Source: Rhodospirillaceae bacterium
GTDB taxonomy: Bacteria > Pseudomonadota > Alphaproteobacteria > SHVP01
Direction of reading: 5' to 3'
Assembly (NCBI GenBank): GCA_002722055.1
Contig: PBKD01000012.1
Span: 1 to 64,000 of the forward strand
DNA: 64,000 nucleotides
How positions within the stretch are numbered: position 1 is the first letter of the stretch; each line of letters starts with the position of its first letter. The notes below the pieces were generated by a model. That model ran no database searches and had not been told where the DNA came from. It worked only from the letters and a program-made list of their open reading frames with translations. Below, piece by piece: positions 9,404-17,735 of this stretch. The position numbers and the translations under genes were made by a program.

Positions 9404-10273
9404 CTAACCTTCCTTTATATGTTTTTTGAACCAAGAAGAAATAGTTTTACCGGTCATAAAAATTGTATCATTTCTATTTAAAAGTTCGTCTATAATTTTT
9501 TCAAACGAACCAATTCTGTGAGGTACTCCAATTAAATGAGGGTGAGTAGCAATGGTTAGTATTCTTGGATTTTTATATATTTCTTTTTCAAAGGTAATTA
9601 AAGTATCTTTTACCCTTTGAAAATAATCATATGAATTTTGATATTGTATTGCATACATAGGGCTATCATTAATTTCCAAAGTATATGGCATACATATTAG
9701 TGGGCCATATTTTGTTTTCATCCAACGCGGAAGGTCGTCTATTACCCAGTCACACACATACTCGATTCCCTCTTTTTTTAAAATGTCGGGAGTTGAGATT
9801 GTTTCTCTTAGTCCTGGACCAAGCCAGCCTATTGGACGGTATCCAAAGAAATTTTCTAATTTATCAAGGCAATTTTTAATTAACTCAGCTTCATTCTCTT
9901 CTGCTTGAATTGATTTTTGGTGCATACCGTGACCCACAATTTCCCAGTTAGATTTTTTTATTTTTTTTGCTACTTGAGGGTAATCGTCAATAATACTAGC
10001 ATTCAAAAAACCACTTGCTGGTATTTTTTTTTCTTCGATTATTTTAATTAATCTGGGTATGCCAGCTCTAAGACCATATTCAGCCCATGAAAAATTAGGT
10101 ATATCAGGTAGTGACTCCTTGCCGTGAGGAGCAGTAAGTATTTTTCTTGGCATAGAATTATTAAAATTCCATGATTCTACATTAACAACAACATTAACAA
10201 TTATTGATTTACCATTGGGAGGTGGTATTATTAAATCATCAGTAAAACTGAAAGGCACCCTTGGGTTTGTCAT
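9404..10273 (-). CDS. Polysaccharide deacetylase (NodB) family, allantoinase/PuuE-like
   Basis: The 289-residue protein has the NodB-fold features of the PuuE-like branch: a NVVVNVESW strand where classical deacetylases have the metal-binding Asp pair, WEIVGHGMHQKS, GWLGPGLRETISTPDILKKEG, VCDWVIDDLPRWM and the C-terminal ATHPHLIGVPHRIG. This branch hydrolyses C-N bonds of small cyclic amides such as allantoin rather than polysaccharides. There is no signal peptide, so a cytosolic small substrate is likely. Its start overlaps the SDR stop by 4 bases (ATGA type), which indicates an operon with the SDR, CoA-transferase and acyl-CoA dehydrogenase. Substrate unknown. Confidence 0.82.
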   Translation of the reverse strand: MTNPRVPFSFTDDLIIPPPNGKSIIVNVVVNVESWNFNNSMPRKILTAPHGKESLPDIPNFSWAEYGLRAGIPRLIKIIEEKKIPASGFLNASIIDDYPQVAKKIKKSNWEIVGHGMHQKSIQAEENEAELIKNCLDKLENFFGYRPIGWLGPGLRETISTPDILKKEGIEYVCDWVIDDLPRWMKTKYGPLICMPYTLEINDSPMYAIQYQNSYDYFQRVKDTLITFEKEIYKNPRILTIATHPHLIGVPHRIGSFEKIIDELLNRNDTIFMTGKTISSWFKKHIKEG

Positions 10274-11061
10274 ATAAATTTACTCCTCCCTCCATCACTT
10301 GTTACTGTTGTTCCAGTTATATTTTTTGAGATATCTGATGATAGATATATTATTAAGTTAGCAATATCTTTTGGGTCAGCAAGTTTTTTTATTATATTTT
10401 CATTTAAAAACTCTTCTTCAATTTCTTGAATGGATTTATTTGTTGATTTAGCTAAAGATTTAAACATATCTAAAATACGTTCTGTTCTTGTTGGGCCAGG
10501 ACTGACTGCATTTATTCTAATCCCATATTGTCCTAGTTCGTCAGCTAATCCTTTAGTTAAAGATAGTAAAGCGGCATTTACTGATGATCCTGGAAGCATA
10601 AGTTTATTTGGTTTTTTTCCAGTATCTCCTATAACATTCACTATTCTTCCATCTTTTTGCTCTTTCATGTAAGGAATGACAGTCCTAATTACCCTTATTG
10701 TTCCAAAAAACTTTAAGTTAAAAGAATCTTCCCAATCTTTATCTGGAATTTCTGAAAAGATTCCTCCTTTTGCAGCTCCCGCAGAATTTACTAAAACATC
10801 AATTTTATTATATTCTGAAATGCAATATTTTGATATTTCTAATGCAGAAGTTGGATTTGTTAAATCACAAGGAAAAATTCTAACTTGTTTCTTATATTGA
10901 TCTAGTTCGTCTATTCTAGATTGTAGTATTTTTTTATTTCGTGATATTAAGACTACGTTCATATTTTCTTTTATCATTTCTTTAGCAGTTTCCCAACCAA
11001 TGCCTCTCGAACCACCAGTAATAATAGCTGTCTTGTCAGTTAAGTTTGTTTGAATTGCCAT
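10270..11061 (-). CDS. SDR-family oxidoreductase lacking the canonical YxxxK motif
   Basis: The 263-residue Rossmann protein has the cofactor motif TGGSRGIG (residues 15-22), the CDLTN adenine-binding site, the NSAG structural motif, and the IRINAVSPGPTRTER segment after helix 5. Where classical SDRs have YxASK, this protein reads LPGSSVNAALLSLTKG, so the catalytic Tyr and Lys appear replaced (about Gly and Asn). The start is an ATG preceded by a purine-rich tract. It lies in the run with acyl-CoA dehydrogenase and CoA-transferase, suggesting a hydroxyacyl or keto intermediate. It may be an atypical reductase or a non-catalytic cofactor-binding protein. Confidence 0.87.
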   Translation of the reverse strand: MAIQTNLTDKTAIITGGSRGIGWETAKEMIKENMNVVLISRNKKILQSRIDELDQYKKQVRIFPCDLTNPTSALEISKYCISEYNKIDVLVNSAGAAKGGIFSEIPDKDWEDSFNLKFFGTIRVIRTVIPYMKEQKDGRIVNVIGDTGKKPNKLMLPGSSVNAALLSLTKGLADELGQYGIRINAVSPGPTRTERILDMFKSLAKSTNKSIQEIEEEFLNENIIKKLADPKDIANLIIYLSSDISKNITGTTVTSDGGRSKFI

Positions 11062-11096
11062 AATTAAATATGATTATTAAATTAAAAGAAATTAAT

Positions 11097-12224
11097 CTAT
11101 AAACTAAATTCTTTTCTTATGGAAGATCCATGTTCATTAAGTGATGGAATACTTTTTGGTTTTTTTTGTTTATCATTAGTAATAATAGGTGATTTTACTA
11201 GTTTGACTGTACCATTAGGAGATTCAAAATCATTTAATTTTAAATGTGGATGATTATTAAAATCCTCAATTGAGTTAAGGAAGCCAAAAGCTATATCATT
11301 ATCTTTCAATTTTTGTGCGATAATATCTTTTTTAAATTTTTGAAAAAAATTATTAATAATTTTGTCAAGTTCTCTTCTATTTTGTGATCGCTTCTCATTA
11401 TTAGAAAATTCTTCTTTAACCGCAAGATCAGGATCTTCAAAAACTTTTGAACAAAGTCTTTCCCATTCACGCTCATTTTGTATTGAAATTACTATGATTT
11501 TTTCATCACCAGTCAAGTAGGCTCCATATGGTGCTATACCTGGATGGCTAAGGCCAACTCTTTTTGGCGGTTTTCCAGAATATTGTGATAAAAGTAAAGG
11601 AACTGACATCCAATCAGCTAAAGAATCAAATAGTGAAATCTTAAGTGAAGTACCTAGTCCAGTTTTTTTCTTCTGTAATAGTGCTTGACATATAGCTTGG
11701 ACACTATACATGCCCGCAGCTATATCACATATACTGACACCTACTCTAGAAGGTTCGTCGGGTCCACCAGTTATTGACGCCAGGCCTGTTTCACATTGAA
11801 TTAAAAAATCATATGCTTTCATATCCCTGTATGGTCCTTCTTCTCCGTAACCAGATATGTCGCATGTAATAAGTTTAGGATATTTTTTACGTAAATCCTC
11901 AGAACCTAAACCTGCTCTGGCAGTTGCTCCTGGTGCTAAATTTTGGATAAATACATCTGCCTTACTTAAAATATTGTGTGCTAGCTGAAGATCTTCATTA
12001 TTTTTTATATCAATTACAATTGATTCTTTTCCTCTATTAAGCCAAACAAAATAAGCTGATTGTCCGAGTACAGCTGTATCATAATTCCTAGCAAAATCAC
12101 CTTCTTTTCTCTCAAATTTGATTACTCTTGCCCCAGCATCAGCAAGTCTTGAGCTACAGAAAGGAGCAGCTAAAGCCTGTTCAAGGGATACAACCAAAAC
12201 TCCCTCAAGAGGTGCAAATTCCAC
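11097..12224 (-). CDS. Class III CoA-transferase (CaiB/BaiF family)
   Basis: The 375-residue protein begins MEFAPLEGVLVVSLEQALAA and has the family LNRGKESIVIDIKN and QNLAPGATARAGLG segments. The expected nucleophile Asp is D167 in SICDIAAGMYS. Family III enzymes transfer CoA between carboxylic acids through an aspartyl-CoA thioester. The GTG start shares a base with the acyl-CoA dehydrogenase TAG (TAGTG), a strong sign of translational coupling. The two enzymes therefore probably act in sequence: activation of an acid to its CoA thioester and then alpha,beta-oxidation. The length is slightly short of 390-400, with a shortened C-terminus. The acid involved is unknown. Confidence 0.9.
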   Translation of the reverse strand: MEFAPLEGVLVVSLEQALAAPFCSSRLADAGARVIKFERKEGDFARNYDTAVLGQSAYFVWLNRGKESIVIDIKNNEDLQLAHNILSKADVFIQNLAPGATARAGLGSEDLRKKYPKLITCDISGYGEEGPYRDMKAYDFLIQCETGLASITGGPDEPSRVGVSICDIAAGMYSVQAICQALLQKKKTGLGTSLKISLFDSLADWMSVPLLLSQYSGKPPKRVGLSHPGIAPYGAYLTGDEKIIVISIQNEREWERLCSKVFEDPDLAVKEEFSNNEKRSQNRRELDKIINNFFQKFKKDIIAQKLKDNDIAFGFLNSIEDFNNHPHLKLNDFESPNGTVKLVKSPIITNDKQKKPKSIPSLNEHGSSIRKEFSL

Positions 12225-13405
12225 TAATATGACCTCGGAAGACCTAGAACATGCTCACTTAAATAAGATAAAATAAGATTGGTCGAAACCGGCGCTACTT
12301 GATATAGCCTGGTTTCTCTAAATTTCCTCTCGATATCATACTCTGCAGCAAAACCAAATCCACCATGAGTTTGGACACACATTTCAGCTGCCTGCCAAGC
12401 AGCTTCAGATGCTAGCATTTTAGCCATGTTAGCTTCAGGGCCACAATTTTCACCTGCATCAAATTTTCTTGCCGACTCAACAACCATCATGTTTGCAGCT
12501 CTTAATGCTGCATAAGCTTTGGAAATAGGAAATTGTATACCCTGATTTTGACCAATAGGTCTTCCAAAGACATGTCTTTCATTTGCATAATTAACTGCTT
12601 TTTCAATAAACCAATCCCCGTCACCAATACATTCATGAGCAATTAAAATTCTCTCTGCATTCATTCCGCTTAAAATATATCTGAACCCTTTTCCTTCATC
12701 ACCAATAAGGTTTTCAACTGGAACTTCCATATCATCAAAGAAAACCTCACATGAAGAATGATTCATCATTGTTCTAAGAGGTCTAATGGTTAGACCATTA
12801 TTTTTAGCTTTTTGCATATCAACTACCAATACAGACAATCCGTCAGTTTTTTTCTGGACTTTTTCTTTTGGAGTTGTTCTTGCCAGTAAAAGCATTAAGT
12901 CAGAATACTCAGCTCTACTGGTCCATACCTTTTGACCATTGATAATGTATTTATCACCTTTTTTCTCTGCTGTAGTTCTTAAACTGAGAGTATCTGTCCC
13001 ACTAGTAGGTTCAGTAACACCAAAGGCTTGAAGTCTTAAATCTCCCGATGCTATTTTTGGAAGCCATCTTTTTTTTTGTTCTTCGCTGCCATGCCTTAAA
13101 ACGGTTCCCATAATATACATTTGAGCGTGAACTGCTGCTCCATTACATCCACACCTATGTATTTGTTCTAATATGGCCCCTGCATGTGTAATTTTTAGTC
13201 CTGATCCACCATACTCCTCTGGAATTAAGCATGATATAAATCCCGATTTAGTGAGAGCTTCAACAAACTCTGTAGGGTATGAATTATCTTTATCTTTTTC
13301 TCTCCAATAATCTCCAGGAAAATCATTACATAATGATTTTACGGATTCTCTGATTTGATCTATGTCATCAGGGCCTTGTTGTGTATAGGATTCAGCTGTA
13401 CTCAT
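12224..13405 (-). CDS. Acyl-CoA dehydrogenase
   Basis: The 393-residue flavoprotein has the full acyl-CoA dehydrogenase layout: N-terminal helical domain, the beta-domain signature FGVTEPTSGTDTLSLRT and KVWTSRAEYSDLML, then the C-terminal helical bundle with RHVFGRPIGQNQGIQFPIS and QTHGGFGFAAEYDIERKFRE. The C-terminus (LYQVAPVSTNLILSYL) belongs to the branch that does not carry the EGTSEI-type ending. It oxidises an acyl-CoA to the 2-enoyl-CoA, passing electrons to ETF. It is the first gene of the minus-strand run; the 104-bp gap upstream probably holds the promoter. Chain specificity cannot be told. Confidence 0.93.
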   Translation of the reverse strand: MSTAESYTQQGPDDIDQIRESVKSLCNDFPGDYWREKDKDNSYPTEFVEALTKSGFISCLIPEEYGGSGLKITHAGAILEQIHRCGCNGAAVHAQMYIMGTVLRHGSEEQKKRWLPKIASGDLRLQAFGVTEPTSGTDTLSLRTTAEKKGDKYIINGQKVWTSRAEYSDLMLLLARTTPKEKVQKKTDGLSVLVVDMQKAKNNGLTIRPLRTMMNHSSCEVFFDDMEVPVENLIGDEGKGFRYILSGMNAERILIAHECIGDGDWFIEKAVNYANERHVFGRPIGQNQGIQFPISKAYAALRAANMMVVESARKFDAGENCGPEANMAKMLASEAAWQAAEMCVQTHGGFGFAAEYDIERKFRETRLYQVAPVSTNLILSYLSEHVLGLPRSY

Positions 13406-13509
13406 TAAATTTCCTTATTTACTAACTTATCTACTTAAAAATCTTAATACCCATTCAAAAAAATAAGCAAAAATTTGCATGGGCAGGGATATCTTTATTT
13501 TTTATTTTA

Positions 13510-14070
13510 TTATTCTTTTGAAACTTCTTTTACAATATCATCGTATTCTTTATCTTGTTTCTCCCTAGTTATCTGATCAAGTTCTACCTGAACAATTCTT
13601 AGGACTCTTGCTATAAACTCTGAACGCCACTGTGCTCTAAATGCTTCAGTTATATCATCAGGTTCATAATCTTCTATAGCTTGATGAGACGCCCATTTCT
13701 TTTTTTGTGCTAATCTTTCATGGGTATCTAATCTCTCTCTTAAAACAGAAACTTCTCCTGTAAGTGCCATAATCATAGCAAGTAATTTATCTATATTTGG
13801 GTCATCAAAAAAGTAGGGTCTTCTGCCTTTAGCTGTTCTGATTCTTTTTACTTTCGGTTCAGGGTGGGGATGTCCAGGTATCCAACTAGATGTTGATTTT
13901 TGTGTTTTAGCTTTTGGCTTTCGAGAGATTTTTTTAGTAGCTTTTTTTGTTACTTTTCTGGCAGACTTCTTATTTGTTGTTTTTTTTGCGGATTTTTTTA
14001 CGATTTTCTTTTTAACAGCTTTACGCCTAACTGGTTTTTTTTTACTATTTTTTTTAGTCTTTCTTGCCAT
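13510..14070 (-). CDS. Histone H1-like Lys-rich protein with conserved C-terminal domain
   Basis: The 186-residue protein has two parts. Residues 1-60 are almost entirely Lys, Arg, Ala, Thr and Ser with repeated KKxxKK and ARKVTKKATKK runs, like the tails of bacterial histone H1-like proteins (HctB, AlgP), which bind DNA non-specifically. Residues 61-186 are ordinary and partly helical: PGHPHPEPK, a RRPYFFDDPNIDKLLAMIMALTGEVSVLRERLDTHE coiled-coil-like region (cut here at its most obvious elements), and an acidic end. I do not recognise the second part. The ATG follows GGGAGAG. Nucleoid association is an inference from composition only. Confidence 0.75.
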   Translation of the reverse strand: MARKTKKNSKKKPVRRKAVKKKIVKKSAKKTTNKKSARKVTKKATKKISRKPKAKTQKSTSSWIPGHPHPEPKVKRIRTAKGRRPYFFDDPNIDKLLAMIMALTGEVSVLRERLDTHERLAQKKKWASHQAIEDYEPDDITEAFRAQWRSEFIARVLRIVQVELDQITREKQDKEYDDIVKEVSKE

Positions 14071-14199
14071 AATTCTCTCCCAATGTAAAATAGGTCAAAG
14101 AAGATATAAATTTATTGGTATAATAATGTATAATATATGTAACTTAAATGTTTAATTTTATGTTTTTTTTAATTTTAGCAATTTCCTCTGGAGTTTTAT

Positions 14200-15819
14200 A
14201 TGAGTGATTATGATTTTATCATTATTGGTGCTGGTTCAGCTGGTTGTGTTTTAGCCAATAGGCTTTCAGAAAATCCAAAAAATAAAGTTTTATTATTAGA
14301 GGCTGGTGGTTCAGATTGGTCTCCAATGATACATATTCCCCTTCTTGCTGGGGTTGCCTATTTTGATAAATCTATAAATTGGGGATACGACACAGAACCA
14401 GAAAAGCACTTAAAAGACAGGCAATTGCATTGGCCAAGGGGTAAGGTTATTGGAGGTTCATCATCAATTAATGGTATGATGTATATTAGAGGAGACTCTC
14501 ATGATTTTGACGGGTGGCGTCAACTTGGCCTTGATGGATGGGATTATGCCAGCGTTTTACCCTATTTTAAAAAGTCAGAATGTAACCTAGAGAAAAAAGA
14601 TAGTAAATTTCATGGATCTAATGGGCCATGGAAAATAAAAAGATGTACTTCTGATAATCCACTTTATAAAGCATTTTTTGAATCTTGTTATAATGTTGGG
14701 TACAGAATGACTGATGATTTTAATGGTGCCAATCAGGAGGGTTTTCAATGGCATGATTTTAATATTGCAGGTGGTCGAAGACAAAGTACTGCTGTTGCTT
14801 TTTTAAAACCCTCTTTAAATAGAAAAAATCTTCATATTATAAAACAAGCTCATGTAACTAAGATCTTGATGGATAGAAAAAAAGCTATTGGGGTAGAATT
14901 TGACAGATATGGAACAAAAAGTTCTTTTAAGGCAAATAAAGAAGTTATTTTATCTAGTGGTGCGGTTAACTCACCTGCTATTTTAATGCATTCTGGAATA
15001 GGAGAGGCTAATTTACTAAAAAAGTTTGATATTAATGTTAACCATAACTTGCCAGGTGTTGGAAAAAACCTCCAAGATCATTTAGGAGTATATGTACAAC
15101 ATGAATGTTTGCAACCAGTTACTATGTACAAATGGTTTAGGCCAGATAGAGCAGTAACAATGATGATAAATGCTCTACTCTTTAAGAAAGGTATTGCTAC
15201 AAGTTTACCACTAGAAGCAGGCATGTTTGCAAAAAGTAATCCAGATTTAGATAGACCTGATATTCACATACTAATGGTGCCAGGTTTGAACCTTTCAGCA
15301 TCTCAAAAAGGACAGCAAAAGCATGGTTTTTTAATACACGTTTATCAACTTAGGCCTGAGAGTAGAGGGGAGATTATAATAAATTCAAATAACCCTTATG
15401 ATAAGCCACTTATGAAACCAAATTATTTCTCTGCTGATCCTGATTTAGCAGTTACTAGGGAAGGGGTAAAGATAATTAAGAAAATTTTTTCACAAGAACC
15501 ATTTAAACCCTACCTAGGTAAACCTATTTCACCTGATAAATTTGAGCAAAATGACTCTGAGATAGAAGATTGGGTTAGGTCTTCTGCAGAAACAGTTTTT
15601 CATCCTACATCTTCCTGTAAAATGTCGCTTTCATCAGATCCAATGGGTGTGGTTGATAATTCATTAAAGATTCATGGAGTTGATAACTTAAGAGTAGTTG
15701 ATGCATCAGTAATGCCTACAATTAATTCAGGAAACACACAGGCTCCAACAGTTATGATTGCTGAAAAAGCCGCAGATATGATTTTAGGTAAAACTCCGTT
15801 ACCCAAAGCAGAAGTATAA
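14200..15819 (+). CDS. GMC-family FAD oxidoreductase (choline/alcohol dehydrogenase-like)
   Basis: The 539-residue protein has the dinucleotide motif GAGSAG (residues 10-15), the GMC signature 1 PRGKVIGGSSSINGMMYIRG, signature 2 GAVNSPAILMHSGIG, and the catalytic pair H468 (VFHPTSSCKM) and N512 (NSGNTQAPT). The enzymes oxidise primary alcohols using FAD; choline dehydrogenase and alkanol dehydrogenases are nearest in layout. There is no signal peptide, so it is cytosolic or membrane-associated. SD-like CCTCTGGAG lies before the ATG. It converges on a second GMC gene with only 12 bp between stops. Substrate unknown; no betaine aldehyde dehydrogenase gene accompanies it. Confidence 0.93.
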   Translation: MSDYDFIIIGAGSAGCVLANRLSENPKNKVLLLEAGGSDWSPMIHIPLLAGVAYFDKSINWGYDTEPEKHLKDRQLHWPRGKVIGGSSSINGMMYIRGDSHDFDGWRQLGLDGWDYASVLPYFKKSECNLEKKDSKFHGSNGPWKIKRCTSDNPLYKAFFESCYNVGYRMTDDFNGANQEGFQWHDFNIAGGRRQSTAVAFLKPSLNRKNLHIIKQAHVTKILMDRKKAIGVEFDRYGTKSSFKANKEVILSSGAVNSPAILMHSGIGEANLLKKFDINVNHNLPGVGKNLQDHLGVYVQHECLQPVTMYKWFRPDRAVTMMINALLFKKGIATSLPLEAGMFAKSNPDLDRPDIHILMVPGLNLSASQKGQQKHGFLIHVYQLRPESRGEIIINSNNPYDKPLMKPNYFSADPDLAVTREGVKIIKKIFSQEPFKPYLGKPISPDKFEQNDSEIEDWVRSSAETVFHPTSSCKMSLSSDPMGVVDNSLKIHGVDNLRVVDASVMPTINSGNTQAPTVMIAEKAADMILGKTPLPKAEV

Positions 15820-15831
15820 CTGTGAATTAAT

Positions 15832-17448
15832 TTATTGTTTATTTAAAATTAGATCAGATGCCTTCTCAGCAATCATAATTGTTGGTGCATTAGTATTAGA
15901 ACTTGTTATTAATGGCATTATTGATGCATCAACTACTCTTAAGTTATCAACTCCAATTACACGTAAATCATTATCTACAACACTATTTAAATCTGTTTTA
16001 GGTCCCATTTTGCATGTTCCTACAGGGTGAAAGACTGTTTCAGCAGTTTTTCGTATCCAGTGATCTATTTGCTCTTCAGTTTTAATTAGGTTTCCTGGCT
16101 CAATTTCATGAGAAAAATATTTTGATAATGGTTTTTGTGAAAAAATATTTCTTATAACTTCAACACCGTTTCTCAAGCAAATTATATCATTCTCTTTTTC
16201 TAAATAATTTGCATATATTTTTGGTTCCCCTAATGGATCTTTTGAGTTTAGAGTAATTTTACCTCTACTTTCTGGTCTTAGTTGATAAATGTTTGCAAAA
16301 AAACCTGGTTGATTGAGTCTATCACTCTTTGACCAGGGAAATCTTATTTTACCAGTAGAAAGACCAGGCAGAAAGTGACTTTGAAGATCGGGTATGTCTT
16401 TATCTTTTGTTGATTTTAAGTATGCACCTGCTGTTAGTGGAAAAATAGATCCTATTCCTTTTTTTAATATATATGCTTTTAAAATATTTAATGTAATTTT
16501 ATCCCACCGTAAATATTTATGGAGTGTGTCATTATAGTCTGAAGCAATTTGAATTCTGACTAAAAGATGATCTTGAAGATTTTTACCTACACCATTTAGG
16601 TTGTTAATAACCTTGATTCCTATTTTTTGTAATTCTTTACCAGGGCCAATCCCTGAACGTAATAATAATGAAGGGCTATTTACTGTTCCCGCTGATAAGA
16701 TTACTTCTTTTTTTGTATAAAAGTTTTCTTCTTTATTTCTAATTATAACTCTAACTCCAGTACAGTTTTTTTTATTAAATAGTATTTTTTTAACATGACA
16801 ATTAGTGAGGATTCTAAGATTTTTTCTATTTCTTGATTTATTTAAAAATGTTTTGGATGTGCTTTTTCTTTTTCCAGCTTCCCATGTAAATTCATAGTAA
16901 CCGACTCCAGAAGCTTCACCATTATTAAAATTATTACAATAATTTTCATTAGCCGCCATTCCAGACTCAATAAATGCCTCTGTAATTGGGTGAGAGAAAG
17001 GTGATTTGTTTATTGGAAGATAACCATATGGATTGATTTCTTTTTTGTTTTTATTCATATACTTATGGGATTTAATAAAATACGCTTCAACATCATCCCA
17101 ACCCCAGCCATTATTACCTAATTGTGCCCAAGTATTATAGTCTGACGTTAAACCTACAGTATAAATCATTCCATTTATTGAGGAAGATCCGCCTAACACT
17201 TTACCTCTAGGCCAAAAAATTTTTCTTCCATTTAAATATTTTTCAGATTCTGTTTGATAGTACCAATTGTTGTACTTAAAACGATATAATGACCCTGCAA
17301 GAATGGGAATATCATAAAGGGGATTCCAATCTTTGGGTCCTGCTTCAATTAATAATACTTTAATTTCAGGTCTTTCTGAAAGTCTATTAGCTAAAACACA
17401 GCCAGCGCTTCCTCCTCCAACAATTATATAATCAAAATCTTTGCTCAT
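15832..17448 (-). CDS. GMC-family FAD oxidoreductase, second paralog
   Basis: From the ATG at 17446-17448 the product is 538 residues, starting MSKDFDYIIVGGGSAGCVLANRL. That start is preferred to one 48 bases upstream because it aligns with the first GMC protein and has AGGAC just before it. It shows GGGSAG, PRGKVLGGSSSINGMIY, SAGTVNSPSLLLRSGIGP, and the catalytic H474 (VFHPVGTCKMG) and N518 (SSNTNAPT). It is clearly homologous to the neighbour at 14200-15819 but strongly diverged, and lies tail-to-tail with it. An inverted duplication or paired use on related alcohols are both possible. Confidence 0.92.
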   Translation of the reverse strand: MSKDFDYIIVGGGSAGCVLANRLSERPEIKVLLIEAGPKDWNPLYDIPILAGSLYRFKYNNWYYQTESEKYLNGRKIFWPRGKVLGGSSSINGMIYTVGLTSDYNTWAQLGNNGWGWDDVEAYFIKSHKYMNKNKKEINPYGYLPINKSPFSHPITEAFIESGMAANENYCNNFNNGEASGVGYYEFTWEAGKRKSTSKTFLNKSRNRKNLRILTNCHVKKILFNKKNCTGVRVIIRNKEENFYTKKEVILSAGTVNSPSLLLRSGIGPGKELQKIGIKVINNLNGVGKNLQDHLLVRIQIASDYNDTLHKYLRWDKITLNILKAYILKKGIGSIFPLTAGAYLKSTKDKDIPDLQSHFLPGLSTGKIRFPWSKSDRLNQPGFFANIYQLRPESRGKITLNSKDPLGEPKIYANYLEKENDIICLRNGVEVIRNIFSQKPLSKYFSHEIEPGNLIKTEEQIDHWIRKTAETVFHPVGTCKMGPKTDLNSVVDNDLRVIGVDNLRVVDASIMPLITSSNTNAPTIMIAEKASDLILNKQ

Positions 17449-17519
17449 TTGTCCTAGTATAATTTGATGAATAAATAAAAATAGTATATTTTTCAAAAAA
17501 AAATATTATACTTAATGAT

Positions 17520-17729
17520 ATGAAAAAAAATATAACTAAAATAGATGAGAATGACATAATTAGGATATCAGATATTTATTTCCAAAAAAATATTGATAAT
17601 CAGCAGTCATTTGCTCTATCGAAAGAGATTAATTCATTGAGATTTTCTCTTCTTTCCCAGGCTAAATACTTGGACTATGACTCTGAAGCATTTAACTTTA
17701 GCAATACTTTATTAAGCTTGAAGAAGTAA
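17520..17729 (+). CDS. Small protein, possible GatC/AtzG-like partner of the amidase
   Basis: The 69-residue ORF ends six bases before the amidase ATG and is on the same strand. Amidases of the AtzE and GatA groups often have a 60-100-residue partner encoded immediately upstream (AtzG, GatC). The product is mostly helical, with FALSKEINSLRFSLLSQAKYLDYDSEAF and no transmembrane segment or Cys pair. The length and position fit a stabilising subunit; I cannot claim sequence similarity to AtzG by eye. Alternatively it is an independent small protein or a leader peptide. Confidence 0.5.
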   Translation: MKKNITKIDENDIIRISDIYFQKNIDNQQSFALSKEINSLRFSLLSQAKYLDYDSEAFNFSNTLLSLKK

Positions 17730-17735
17730 ATTGAA

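Noticed and set aside
17449-17496. 16-codon hydrophobic extension of the second GMC oxidoreductase (possible signal peptide)
   Set aside because: The conserved start MSKDFDYIIVGGG has its own SD, and the extension is not present in the paralog at 14200.
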